Positions 1 through 8,581 of a DNA stretch of 64,000 nt are shown piece by piece. A model generated the notes under the pieces. That model worked only from the letters and a program-made list of their open reading frames with translations. It was not told the DNA's origin and made no database searches. The number at the start of each line of letters is the position of its first letter. The stretch's first letter is position 1. The position numbers were made by a program, and so were the translations under genes. The DNA lies in assembly GCA_000985875.1 (NCBI GenBank), contig CCRI01000005.1:287902-351901 (forward strand), written 5' to 3'. The DNA is from Neorhizobium galegae bv. officinalis (GTDB lineage: Bacteria; Pseudomonadota; Alphaproteobacteria; Rhizobiales; Rhizobiaceae).

Positions 1-121
1 TGAGAGAGAAGCACCTTTATCGGCCGGCGTGGACGGATGTGTAGGCGCGGTTAAGGAGGGAAAATGGGGCAGGCAGACATTGCATGGGCTTTTCTACTGC
101 CGAAAGCCGGTTCGATCGCCA

Positions 122-1012
122 TCACCTGCCGATATAGGCGGCCAGTTCGTCCGGCGTCCCATTTGGGAAGACCTGCTTCAGGAAGTCCAGGAACGCAGAC
201 ACCCGCGCGCTGAGCAGCCGCCGGGAGGGATAGAGCGCCCATAAAGCGACCTCTGGCTCGTCGAGATCCCCCCAGTGCACCAGTGTGCCGTCAGCCAGGT
301 CGTGGGTCACCAGCGAAATGGGAAGACGCGCTGCGCCGACGCCGGCTCGCACCGCGTCCCGGACCATCATGAGCGTCGACAAGATGAGCACCGGTTCGAT
401 CTTGATCGTTGATCGGCCCGCGGGTGTTTTCACGTGCCATGTTTGCCGTTCGCCGACCCCGCGCACAACACCAGGGGCAGCGAGCGCACCGGTCGGGCGA
501 GACAGGTTAGGGCTCGCCACAACGACCAGGCGGTCGCGCAGAAATGCCCGTCCGACCAGGTTTATGTCGGGGTCTGGATTGACCCGGATTACCAGGTCGT
601 AGCCCTCCTCGATCATGTCCACAGGCCGGTCCTCGGTCGTCACCTCCAGCCTCACCTCCGGATATTTGAGGGCAAATCCCGCCGCAATCTTGCCCATCGC
701 GCTCTGGGAGAAAAGCGCCGGCGCGCTGATCCGCAACCTCCCCTTGGGCGTGTGGCCGCCCGAAGCAATCGCCGAAGCCGTGTCGTCGAGTTCGGAGAGC
801 AGCCTCGCCGTCCGCTCGAAGAGCGCCCGTCCTTCTTCGGTAAGTTTCAGGTCACGCGCACCCCGCTCGAACAGGCGCAGGCCAAGGCTGCTCTCCAATT
901 CTCCAACGCGCCGCGATAGGGTTGCCTTGGGCCGGCCGGCAGCCCTTGCCGCCTTGCCGAACCCACCGTGGCGGGCGACGAGATTGAAATCGGCGAGGGC
1001 AACGAGGTCCAT
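122..1012 (-). CDS. LysR-family transcriptional regulator
   Basis: This 296-residue protein has the usual LysR length and layout. An N-terminal winged helix-turn-helix spans about residues 1-60, with the recognition-helix stretch KATLSRRVGELESSLG and the typical follow-on LRLFERGARDLKLTEEG. A periplasmic-binding-protein-like effector domain follows from about residue 90. It is transcribed away from an NmrA-like reductase gene, with about 105 bp between the two starts and a perfect palindrome in that gap. By analogy with other divergent LysR pairs it probably senses a small molecule and controls the divergent genes and itself. The effector is unknown. Confidence 0.93.
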   Translation of the reverse strand: MDLVALADFNLVARHGGFGKAARAAGRPKATLSRRVGELESSLGLRLFERGARDLKLTEEGRALFERTARLLSELDDTASAIASGGHTPKGRLRISAPALFSQSAMGKIAAGFALKYPEVRLEVTTEDRPVDMIEEGYDLVIRVNPDPDINLVGRAFLRDRLVVVASPNLSRPTGALAAPGVVRGVGERQTWHVKTPAGRSTIKIEPVLILSTLMMVRDAVRAGVGAARLPISLVTHDLADGTLVHWGDLDEPEVALWALYPSRRLLSARVSAFLDFLKQVFPNGTPDELAAYIGR

Positions 1013-1053
1013 TGGTGTTCCACTGGTGAGACGCTGCGTCTAAATTGATGGTC

Positions 1054-1066
1054 TATTGGACCAATA
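1054..1066. promoter_or_regulatory. Candidate LysR operator (13-bp palindrome)
   Basis: TATTGGACCAATA is a perfect odd-centred palindrome midway between the divergent LysR gene and the NmrA-like gene. LysR regulators typically bind such dyads in the shared promoter. Assignment as the operator is inference from position and symmetry. Confidence 0.5.
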
Positions 1067-1117
1067 ATGATCCATCCATATTCGGGGTGTCAAGCAAACA
1101 AACCCGGAGAAAATCCC

Positions 1118-1987
1118 ATGACCATTCTCGTTACCGGCGCCACAGGCAATGTCGGCAGCCAAGTTATCCAACATCTGGTCGATCGCGGCGCGGATGTTCG
1201 TGCTCTTGTCCGCGATCCTTCCAAGGCCAATTTCCCCGCAGGTGTTGCTGTCGTGAAAGGCGACTTTCTCGATGTCGACACGCTGCGCATTGCCTTCGAC
1301 GGCGTATCCACCTTGTTCCTGCTGAACGCCGTGGTATCCGACGAATTCACCCAGGCTCTGATCGCGCTGAATGTTGCCCGCTCGGCCGGCATCGAGCGGA
1401 TCGTCTACCTGTCGGTCATCCACGCCGACGTCTATGTGAACGTACCGCATTTCGCGGGCAAGTTCGGCGTCGAACGGATGATCGAGCAGATGGGTTTCAA
1501 GGCTACGATCCTGCGCCCGGCCTACTTCATCCAGAACGATCTGGTGATCAAGGACGTCATCACCGGCTACGGCGTTTATTCCATGCCGGTCGGAGGCAAG
1601 GGCCTTGCCATGATCGACGTGCGCGATATTGCGGAGATCGCAGCCCTTGAACTGCTGCGCCGCGAACACGCCGCAGAGCCGTTTGCGCTCGACCGGATCA
1701 ACCTTGTCGGCCCCGAGACGCTCACCGGAACGGACATCGCCGCCATCTGGTCGGACGTGCTTGCGCGCCCGATCAACTATGGCGGCAACGATACACAGGC
1801 CTTCGAGCAGAACCTCAGGCAGTTCATGCCGCCATGGATGGCCTACGACATGCGCATGATGGGCGAGCGGTTCCTGACCGACGGGATGCTGCCCGAGGAC
1901 GGCGACCTCGACCGCCTGACCACGCTCCTCGGCCGGCCGCTCCGCTCCTATCGCAACTTCGCCTCGGAAACTGCCGCCTCCGTCTGA
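1118..1987 (+). CDS. NmrA-like NAD(P)-binding oxidoreductase/sensor
   Basis: This 289-residue Rossmann protein begins MTILVTGATGNVGSQVIQHL, with the GxxGxxG dinucleotide-binding loop typical of the atypical-SDR NmrA/HSCARG/QOR2 group. Position 1118 was chosen as the start because GGAGA lies seven bases upstream. An in-frame ATG at 1067 has no ribosome site and falls in the promoter region. No classical YxxxK pair is evident, as is common in this group. It is divergent from the LysR gene and is followed after 39 bp by a DUF1857 gene, so the two are probably co-transcribed. The substrate is unknown; quinone reduction or redox sensing are the known roles of relatives. Confidence 0.88.
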   Translation: MTILVTGATGNVGSQVIQHLVDRGADVRALVRDPSKANFPAGVAVVKGDFLDVDTLRIAFDGVSTLFLLNAVVSDEFTQALIALNVARSAGIERIVYLSVIHADVYVNVPHFAGKFGVERMIEQMGFKATILRPAYFIQNDLVIKDVITGYGVYSMPVGGKGLAMIDVRDIAEIAALELLRREHAAEPFALDRINLVGPETLTGTDIAAIWSDVLARPINYGGNDTQAFEQNLRQFMPPWMAYDMRMMGERFLTDGMLPEDGDLDRLTTLLGRPLRSYRNFASETAASV

Positions 1988-2026
1988 GGCAGGCAGTCGC
2001 ACAATCCCGAACAAAGGACCGTTATC

Positions 2027-2500
2027 ATGATCTATTCGACCGCAACTGTTCCGGTGAACCCGGAGGGGGAAACGAAGCTTACTCGGGAGCAGGTCTGGAA
2101 GGGCCTGGAACTGAAGGCGCGCGATGCGCGCCTGTTCCTCCCGCCCGGCCTCTGCACGCGCTGCGATGTCGTGGAGGAAAGTGCCACCCACTTCGTCCGC
2201 GAAGCCACCATCGCCGGCTCCGACATCAGGGAAATCATCACTCTTGAGCCGCAGAGCAAGGTTACCTTCTTCCAGGCAATCGGCCCCCGCGAGGGCGCCA
2301 TCATCAATGAATTGTTCGAGGATGAAGCCGGCGCGCTGCAGCTGCGCTTCTATTGCTATCTCGGCCTGCGCGGCAAGCAGCCGAACGGCCTCGAAGAGCA
2401 GGCCGAACAGATGCAGTTCGACAGCGAAAACGGCTACAAGTCCGCCCTGCTGTCGACGCTGAAGCGCACCCGCCAACTGCTCGCACAGGGAAGGCTGTAG
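2027..2500 (+). CDS. DUF1857 / SRPBCC-fold (AtaL-like) protein
   Basis: This 157-residue protein matches the DUF1857 (AtaL-like) family in length and pattern. It begins with a VPVNP segment followed by TREQVWKGLELKARDA, and later has KVTFFQAIGPREGAIIN. The family adopts the START/SRPBCC ligand-binding fold and its biochemical role is unsettled; some members sit in secondary-metabolite clusters. It lies 39 bp downstream of the NmrA-like gene in the same orientation. I infer a shared transcript under the LysR regulator and possibly a joint detoxification function. Confidence 0.8.
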   Translation: MIYSTATVPVNPEGETKLTREQVWKGLELKARDARLFLPPGLCTRCDVVEESATHFVREATIAGSDIREIITLEPQSKVTFFQAIGPREGAIINELFEDEAGALQLRFYCYLGLRGKQPNGLEEQAEQMQFDSENGYKSALLSTLKRTRQLLAQGRL

Positions 2501-2570
2501 TCGTCAAAAGATACAAACAGCAGGGCCGCCCCTTGGCGAGGCGGTTTGCGTGGCCCACCGTCACCGAAAT

Positions 2571-3413
2571 TCAGCTGGGAAAATCGGCCGAAAGGCTGAT
2601 GTCCTCCCAGAGTTCGATCTGGGCAAGCCGCTCCTTCAGCTTCTGGGTGACGGCGTTATAGCAGATGGCGCCCAGGACCAGGTGGCGGGGCGCCTGATCC
2701 GCCTCGGTTGCTGCGATCATCGCCTCGCCGGCGCGTACCGGATCACCTGGCTGGCGACCGCTGTAACCGGATGTCGCCCCCATGCGGGCGGCGGCGGTCT
2801 CGGCATAGTCGGCGATCCTGCTCGGCGTCTGCTTCAGCGAGCGGCCGGCCCAGTCGGTGCGGAACGGGCCGGGCTCCACGCAGGTGACCTTGATGCCGAG
2901 CGGAGCGCCTTCGAGGCTGAGCGCATCGGAAAAACCTTCGACCGCATGTTTGCTCGCCGAGTAATAGCCGGAACTCGGAAGGCCCATGAAACCCGCCATC
3001 GAGGTGATGTTGAGGATGTGACCCTTGCGGCGGGCACGCATGCCCGGCAGGACGGCGCGGGTCATGGCGAACAGGCCGAAGACGTTGGCATCGAACATGG
3101 CGCGGATCTCATCCTTCTCGCCTTCCTCGATCGATGCCTGATAACCGTAGCCGGCATTGTTGACCAGCACGTCGATGCGGCCGAACGTCTGTTCGGCGGC
3201 CGAAACCGCGTCAGAAATCTGCTTCATGTCCGTCACGTCGAGATCGAGCACCAGGACATGATCCTTGCCTTCGGCCAGATCGGCGACCCGACCCTTGCCG
3301 CGGGCGGTCACCACGGTCGGCCAGCCGCGCTCGATCGTCAGCTTGGCGAGTTCGCGGCCAAAGCCGGTGGAGCAGCCGGTAATGAACCAGACGGGGAATT
3401 GTGCATCGGTCAT
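2571..3413 (-). CDS. Short-chain dehydrogenase/reductase
   Basis: This 280-residue classical SDR has the cofactor loop TGCSTGFGRELAK near residues 11-23, NNAGYG, a catalytic serine in LNITSMAGF, and the pair YYSASKHAVEGF supplying Tyr and Lys. The start at 3413 has a GGAGA ribosome site. The same frame stays open far upstream, but those extra codons lie over the murA terminator and are not protein-like. A relaxed C-terminal half and SGYYSASKHAVEGFSDAL resemble the large uncharacterised rhizobial oxidoreductase group acting on aldehydes, ketones or steroids. The substrate cannot be read from the sequence. It faces the DUF1857 gene tail to tail. Confidence 0.9.
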   Translation of the reverse strand: MTDAQFPVWFITGCSTGFGRELAKLTIERGWPTVVTARGKGRVADLAEGKDHVLVLDLDVTDMKQISDAVSAAEQTFGRIDVLVNNAGYGYQASIEEGEKDEIRAMFDANVFGLFAMTRAVLPGMRARRKGHILNITSMAGFMGLPSSGYYSASKHAVEGFSDALSLEGAPLGIKVTCVEPGPFRTDWAGRSLKQTPSRIADYAETAAARMGATSGYSGRQPGDPVRAGEAMIAATEADQAPRHLVLGAICYNAVTQKLKERLAQIELWEDISLSADFPS

Positions 3414-3492
3414 GGGAAAATCTCCGTGGAGTGCCGGATCAAATAATATGAGGCGGGAAAGGATGGACGTCTCAAAGAGATAGAAACGCAAA

Positions 3493-3526
3493 AAAGGACG
3501 GCAAGGCCAACGCCCTGCCGTCCTTT
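3493..3526 (-). terminator. Rho-independent terminator of murA
   Basis: An 11-bp perfect stem (AAAGGACGGCA at 3493-3503 pairs with 3516-3526) has a 12-nt loop. On the minus strand it runs into a T tract formed by the A run at 3490-3495. It lies 27 bp past the murA stop, so it ends the murA transcript before the SDR gene. Confidence 0.8.
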
Positions 3527-3552
3527 GCAAAATATCTAACCCTGCGGATCGA

Positions 3553-4845
3553 TCAGTCGCTGACGCGTTCAACCACCGCGCCGCAGCGGGTGAGCTTTTC
3601 TTCCAGCCGCTCGAAACCGCGGTCGAGGTGATAGACACGGCTGACCATGGTTTCGCCTTCGGCGGCAAGGCCGGCGATGACCAGCGATACGGAAGCGCGC
3701 AAATCGGTCGCCATGACCGGCGCCCCCTTCAGCCGCGGCACGCCTTCGACCCGGGCCTTCTGCCCGGAGAGCGAGATCCTGGCGCCGAGGCGGGCGAGTT
3801 CCTGAACGTGCATGAAGCGGTTCTCGAAAATGGTCTCGGTAATGTTCGAGACGCCGGAAGACCGGGTCATCAACGCCATGAACTGCGCCTGCAGGTCGGT
3901 CGGGAACCCCGGGAACGGCTCGGTGGTGATGTCGACCGGCTGGATGCCGTTGCCGTTGCGCACGACGCGTAGCCCGCTTTCCGTCTCGGTAATCTGGGCG
4001 CCGGCCAGACGCAGCGTGTCGAGAGCATTGTCGAGCAGCGACGCTTCGGTGCCCTCGAGCACGACGTCGCCGCCGGCCATCGCAACCGCCATGGCATAGG
4101 TGCCGGTCTCGATGCGATCCGGCAGGACCCGGTGGCGCGCGCCTGAAAGCGAGGTGACCCCATCGATGGTGATCGTCCTTGTGCCGGCGCCGGAAATCTT
4201 GGCGCCCATGGCGGTCAGGCATTTTGCGAGATCGACGACCTCCGGCTCACGTGCTGCGTTTTCGATCACCGTCGTGCCGCGGGCGAGCGTCGCCGCCATC
4301 ATCATCACGTGCGTCGCGCCGACCGACACTTTCGGGAAGACGTATCGGGCGCCAATCAGGCCGCCCTTCGGCGCTGTGGCGTTCACATAACCGCCATCGA
4401 CCTCCAGGGTAGCGCCGAGCGCCTGCAAGCCTTCGAGGAAGAGATCGACCGGACGCGTGCCGATGGCGCAGCCGCCCGGCAGCGAAACGCGCGCCTGGCC
4501 TTCGCGCGCGAGCAGAGGCCCGATGACCCAGAAGCTCGCCCGCATCTTGGAGACCAGCTCATAGGGAGCGGTGGTATCGACGATGGTGCGGCAGGTGAAG
4601 TTGATGGTGCGGGAATAACTCTCTTCCTGACGCTCGCGGCGGCCATTGACGGCGACATCGACGCCATGATTGCCGAGGATGCGCAGGAGCTGCTCCACGT
4701 CGGCCAGATGCGGCACGTTTTCGAGCGTCAGCGTATCGCTCGTCAGAAGGGAGGCGATCATCAGCGGCAGAGCGGCATTTTTCGCTCCCGAGATCGGAAT
4801 GGTGCCCTTGAGTTCGTTGCCGCCCACAATTCTGATGCGATCCAT
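3553..4845 (-). CDS. murA: UDP-N-acetylglucosamine 1-carboxyvinyltransferase
   Basis: MurA catalyses the first committed step of peptidoglycan synthesis, transferring enolpyruvate from PEP to UDP-GlcNAc in the cytoplasm. The 430-residue length is standard for alphaproteobacterial MurA. The N-terminus [14 protein letters not shown], the catalytic-cysteine loop [14 protein letters not shown] (Cys126, the fosfomycin target), and the late [17 protein letters not shown] are diagnostic. The start at 4845 is preceded by a GGAAGAG site. It is transcribed with a small basic protein gene just upstream, and a strong terminator follows. Confidence 0.98.
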   Translation of the reverse strand: MDRIRIVGGNELKGTIPISGAKNAALPLMIASLLTSDTLTLENVPHLADVEQLLRILGNHGVDVAVNGRRERQEESYSRTINFTCRTIVDTTAPYELVSKMRASFWVIGPLLAREGQARVSLPGGCAIGTRPVDLFLEGLQALGATLEVDGGYVNATAPKGGLIGARYVFPKVSVGATHVMMMAATLARGTTVIENAAREPEVVDLAKCLTAMGAKISGAGTRTITIDGVTSLSGARHRVLPDRIETGTYAMAVAMAGGDVVLEGTEASLLDNALDTLRLAGAQITETESGLRVVRNGNGIQPVDITTEPFPGFPTDLQAQFMALMTRSSGVSNITETIFENRFMHVQELARLGARISLSGQKARVEGVPRLKGAPVMATDLRASVSLVIAGLAAEGETMVSRVYHLDRGFERLEEKLTRCGAVVERVSD

Positions 4846-4957
4846 AAGTTGTAACTCTTCCTTCTGAGCGCGAAAGGAGGCGTCCTTAGACGAAATCCGC
4901 CGCTGCTTCAATGATTGCTGAAATGGCCTACCCGAATAGCCCGTCTCGCCGCATAAG

Positions 4958-5209
4958 CTACGATGATTCGTCCGTTTTTGCGGCAGGCAGTCCCTGTTTT
5001 GCAGCGGGAAGACCCTGGGTCGGATCCTCCTCGCCGGCCCGGCGAGCCCGCGCCTGGGTCTTGCGGCGCATCAGATTCTCGCGGAGTTTGGCCGCAGCCT
5101 TTGCCTTGCGCTGCGCCTCCCGCGCCGCGGCCGCCTTGCGGTGCCGGTCGCCGCGGCCTTCGCCGATATCCATATCTTCCGAAGCGTGCCGTTCTTCATC
5201 ATTCACCAT
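4958..5209 (-). CDS. Small basic conserved hypothetical protein upstream of murA
   Basis: This 83-residue protein begins [14 protein letters not shown] and has a strongly basic, alanine-rich helical middle ([20 protein letters not shown], then [12 protein letters not shown]). The tail contains a repeated GLPAAK. A GGAGAG ribosome site precedes position 5209. Proteins with a KLRENLxRRKxQARAR core are familiar to me from alphaproteobacteria, often near murA. I know no defined function. The charge pattern would suit RNA or protein binding, but that is only a guess. Confidence 0.7.
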   Translation of the reverse strand: MVNDEERHASEDMDIGEGRGDRHRKAAAAREAQRKAKAAAKLRENLMRRKTQARARRAGEEDPTQGLPAAKQGLPAAKTDESS

Positions 5210-5361
5210 GGCTCTCCATACCCAAAAAGCGAGCTTCTTGAAAGCGGAGGCGACGTTTTCCCCACTCGTTGGCAAAGAACTTGAAATTTGCGGCTTGCGC
5301 TGCCGGTGAACCTATGGCAATAGGCCGCTGCCGACGACGCGGGTCTTTCGCGCCGGCTGAC

Positions 5362-5436
5362 GCTGCTATAGCTCAGGGGTAGAGCACTCCCTTGGTAAGG
5401 GAGAGGCCGAGAGTTCAAATCTCTCTAGCAGCACCA
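5362..5436 (+). tRNA. tRNA-Thr (anticodon GGT)
   Basis: A complete 75-nt cloverleaf can be drawn. The acceptor stem GCTGCTA pairs with TAGCAGC and the CCA end is encoded. The D-loop region carries AGCTCAGGGGTAGAGC. The anticodon stem CTCCC/GGGAG encloses TTGGTAA with GGT at 5394-5396, and the T arm is GAGAG-TTCAAAT-CTCTC. It lies on the opposite strand to murA, between core genes and the accessory polysaccharide region. I found no duplicated 3' end that would mark it as an attachment site. Confidence 0.97.
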
Positions 5437-5692
5437 TTTCCCGTTCGAAGTGCGCTTCGTTCCTTCTCCAGGTAACTTAAGTCTTTTCAGCGATACCTCG
5501 CTTCGATCGAGGCGCCGCCTCGAATTGCAGCACGCGCCGGGCGCCCTCCAGTGGGAACTTCTTGCAGTTTCTCATCCTCCCTTCCTTCTAATAAAGCATA
5601 ATCTCAAGGGTAAGGCCCGGTGACGGAACTTGTTATGCTGCCGTTCATTTTTGTTCTGCTAATTTGGCTTATTACGTTGCTGGAGAGAACAG

Positions 5693-6076
5693 ATGAAAAC
5701 GAAACAACTCCGATTGCTGGCCGGCATATCGGCCTTGCTTGTCGGCATCGCCATTCAAACTGTGCCTGCTACCGCCCAAGGCTTCGAATTTGAGTTCGGA
5801 GAACGTGGCATGCGGATCGAGCGCCCGGGCTACGATGATCGGCGGTACGATCGACGGTATGACCGGCGATACGAGCGCCGCGACGAGCGCCGCTATGATC
5901 GCGGCTGTAGCCCGCGTGCAGCTTTGGCCGCCGCCTCACGACATCTCGACGACCCGTACATCAGCGCGACGAACCGCAATTATTACTCTATTGCCGGTTA
6001 CGGAAAGCGTGGCGGAGCCCGTGGCCGTCCCGACTCTGTCTATATTTCCCGAGCGCCTGGCTGCCAGCGCTTATAA
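5693..6076 (+). CDS. Exported RYDR-repeat protein of unknown function
   Basis: This 127-residue protein has a clear Sec signal peptide (basic MKTKQLR, hydrophobic core, cleavage near ATAQG about residue 29). A charged low-complexity tract of YDRR/YERR/DERR units covers about residues 47-70. The C-terminal domain has two cysteines (GCSPRAALAAASRHLDD and PGCQRL) that could form a disulfide. Rhizobial genomes carry many small exported proteins of this shape, with a CSPRxAL opening and a CxRL ending. No enzymatic motif is seen. It follows the tRNA by about 260 bp and appears monocistronic. Confidence 0.75.
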   Translation: MKTKQLRLLAGISALLVGIAIQTVPATAQGFEFEFGERGMRIERPGYDDRRYDRRYDRRYERRDERRYDRGCSPRAALAAASRHLDDPYISATNRNYYSIAGYGKRGGARGRPDSVYISRAPGCQRL

Positions 6077-6567
6077 TAAAACCGCCACTAGGATGGCCAG
6101 CCGAAGCTTCCGACTCGTGACCGAGCCTCGTTGGTAGGGGTGTCGCCAATCAAGCGACACCCGGGCCATTGTGTGGCTGGGTTGCCACCCGTGGTGACGA
6201 GAGTATCCTTGGGATGCGCGGAGGCTGTGTCGCTTCACTAAGCCAAACGAGAAGCTTGCTGCTTGGTCTTTTACGGCGTCGCAGCACCGTGACCCTGCTT
6301 GAGGTTGCGCCGACGCTTGCAACCGTCCACGGCTGATCAACTGAACCAGCTTGTGCGGCCCTTTTCTGCGCCTCCTATCATTTCAGACGAATTGGCCGAA
6401 TTGGTACAAGGCCGTGTTTCCGCCAATTGCAGCGAATGAAGCGCGCCTAGGGCGCGCATGCAACTGCCATGCAGAATCGTACCGAGCGTGGTTGGCAAAG
6501 TGGGTGCCAAGCGTTTAATACGCCCAAGATGTGAAACTTTCGTCCGGTGCGACGAGCGGGAGCCCAA
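6077..6567. other. Intergenic stretch with one hairpin, no gene seen
   Basis: No open frame here resembles a protein. The only clear structure is a 9-bp perfect hairpin, GGGTGTCGC at 6138-6146 with GCGACACCC at 6154-6162, loop CAATCAA. It lies about 60 bp past the RYDR-protein gene and may end that transcript, although no T run follows. The rest presumably carries the promoter of the ABC exporter. Confidence 0.5.
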
Positions 6568-8349
6568 TTGAACGCCAAGAAGAACCATCTGGATTCAGGC
6601 ACTGTCACTAGCGTTCTGAAACGGGTGATCGCCGAAAACGGCAGAGACCACATCCGCGGTTACGCGTTTGCTATCTTCTGTCTCATCGCGACAGCCATGT
6701 CCACCGCCTTTACGGCGTGGATCATGGAGTCCGTTATCAACGAGGCATTTGCGAACAAGCGGGCTGACATGGTCCTGGTGATCTGCTTTGCGATATTTGC
6801 GGCCTTCGTGGTTCGCGGGCTGGCGACCTACGGGCAAGCGGTCACGCTATCCAAGATTGGCAACAATATCGTTGCCCGTTACCAGCAGCGTCTTTATTCG
6901 CATCTCATGAAGCTCTCGGTCGGCTTTTTCGCGGAATCGCGCTCAGCCCGCCTCGCAGGGCAAGTCAACCAGAATATCGGTGGCATAAAAGACGTTCTCA
7001 ACCTCGTGGTCACCTCGACCGCGCGCGATCTGCTGACGCTTGTGTCGTTGATCGTCGTGATGGTTTTGAAGGACTGGGTTCTCTCGCTGATCGTATTCGC
7101 CGTGGCACCACCACTTATTCTTGCGATCCGTTACCTATCGCAGAGGCTGCGCAGCGTCACGCGCGAAGCCGTCGAGGTGAGCAGCAAAGTGCTGGGCGCC
7201 ATGCAGGAAACCATCCAGGGCATCACGGTCGTCAAGGCATTTACAATGGAACAGCAGCTGGAACAGAAGGTCCAGCGCATTATCGAAACGTCCGAAAGAC
7301 AAAGCAACCGGATTGCCCGCCTGTCCGAACGCACCGCGCCCCTTACTGAGACATTTGCAGGCGTGGCGATCTCCAGCGTGATCGGCTACGCCGCCTTTCG
7401 TTCAATCTATGATGATGTTGCCCCCGGCGCTTTCTTCGCTTTCATCACAGCACTATTGATGGCCTACGACCCAGCCCGCCGGCTTGCCCGGATGCAGGTT
7501 CAGATCGAAAGAGCCGTCGTTAATGCCAGAATGATCTACAGCTTGCTCGACATGCAGCCGCTACAACGGGAAAATCCAAACGCACCCGACCTTGTCGTCA
7601 CCAATGCGCAGATCGAACTGAAGGATGTCATGTTCGCCTACGGAAACGGTGCACCCATCTTGCGGGGTGTGAACCTCATGGCAGAAGGCGGCAAGACAAC
7701 CGCTCTGGTCGGCCCGTCGGGGGCGGGCAAATCGACGATCATATCACTGATCCCTCGTTTTTATGATCCGGCCGAAGGCCAGATCCTGATTGACGGACAG
7801 GACATAGCCCATGTGACCAAGGCGTCGCTGCGGCATAGCCTCGCCTATGTCACGCAGCAACCCTATCTGTTCGAAGGAACGATCCGCGACAATATCCGGT
7901 ATGGACGGCCCGAAGCGACCGATGCCGAAGTCGAGGAAGCCGCCCGACTTGCCCATGCCCACGACTTCATACTCATGCAGCCGGCGGGTTACGAAACGCC
8001 GGTCGGCGAACACGGCATGACCCTCTCCGGCGGTCAGCGGCAGCGTCTGTCGATCGCGCGCGCACTCGTGCGCAACGCACCGATCCTCCTTCTCGACGAA
8101 GCCACCTCCGCGCTCGACAACGAATCCGAAGCCGCCGTGCAAAGGGCACTCGATTCCGCCATGCACGGGCGGACCGTCGTCGTCATCGCCCATCGCCTGT
8201 CTACAATCGTCAATGCCGACAAGATCATCGTCATGCATGAAGGCCGGGCAGTCGAAGAAGGAACACATGAGGAACTTGCGACACGGACAGATGGCCTTTA
8301 CGCTCGTCTGAACAATCTCCAATCACCTGAAAAGGTTGAGCTGGAATGA
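6568..8349 (+). CDS. MsbA-type ABC exporter (fused permease-ATPase)
   Basis: This half-size exporter of 593 residues has an N-terminal six-span type IV permease (about residues 25-320) fused to an ATPase. The ATPase has Walker A GPSGAGKST, Q-loop YVTQQPYLFEG, signature LSGGQRQRLSIARAL, Walker B ILLLDEATSALD and switch His in IAHRLST. I prefer the TTG start at 6568 because GGGAG lies five bases upstream; a GTG at 6547 lacks a site. It is the MsbA/lipid-flippase type and is followed by glycosyltransferase and FkbM genes. Export of a polysaccharide precursor or glycolipid is a reasonable inference. Confidence 0.9.
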   Translation: MNAKKNHLDSGTVTSVLKRVIAENGRDHIRGYAFAIFCLIATAMSTAFTAWIMESVINEAFANKRADMVLVICFAIFAAFVVRGLATYGQAVTLSKIGNNIVARYQQRLYSHLMKLSVGFFAESRSARLAGQVNQNIGGIKDVLNLVVTSTARDLLTLVSLIVVMVLKDWVLSLIVFAVAPPLILAIRYLSQRLRSVTREAVEVSSKVLGAMQETIQGITVVKAFTMEQQLEQKVQRIIETSERQSNRIARLSERTAPLTETFAGVAISSVIGYAAFRSIYDDVAPGAFFAFITALLMAYDPARRLARMQVQIERAVVNARMIYSLLDMQPLQRENPNAPDLVVTNAQIELKDVMFAYGNGAPILRGVNLMAEGGKTTALVGPSGAGKSTIISLIPRFYDPAEGQILIDGQDIAHVTKASLRHSLAYVTQQPYLFEGTIRDNIRYGRPEATDAEVEEAARLAHAHDFILMQPAGYETPVGEHGMTLSGGQRQRLSIARALVRNAPILLLDEATSALDNESEAAVQRALDSAMHGRTVVVIAHRLSTIVNADKIIVMHEGRAVEEGTHEELATRTDGLYARLNNLQSPEKVELE

Positions 8350-8581
8350 GATGCAGGACGCTATCAGACGCGAGTAACGATGAATTCTGAAGCTCCAGTG
8401 CCTCGAGCGACTTAGATCCAGATATAAAGGTTCTTGCGACCGGACTTTGTCCCTGTGCTGGAACAATAATATCTTGATGTCTGCCCAACAAAATTTGTAC
8501 GCAGCTGCATGAACGAGAATTCATTGGGCCGATCTGATGCCTCTTCGACCTAGGCCCGGCCCTCCAACAGAGCAAGACCCC

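Noticed and set aside
64..231. Short plus-strand frame with a good ribosome site (AAGGAGGG) at the window start
   Set aside because: Most of it is antisense to the 3' end of the LysR gene and its product is not protein-like; bases 1-121 otherwise hold nothing I can support.
1040..2476. Long open frame on the minus strand opposite the NmrA-like and DUF1857 genes
   Set aside because: It mirrors two plus-strand genes with recognisable motifs; its own translation has no family features and is a high-GC shadow.
5362..5436. tRNA-Thr as an integration site for a polysaccharide island
   Set aside because: No integrase gene and no second copy of the tRNA 3' end were found in the window.
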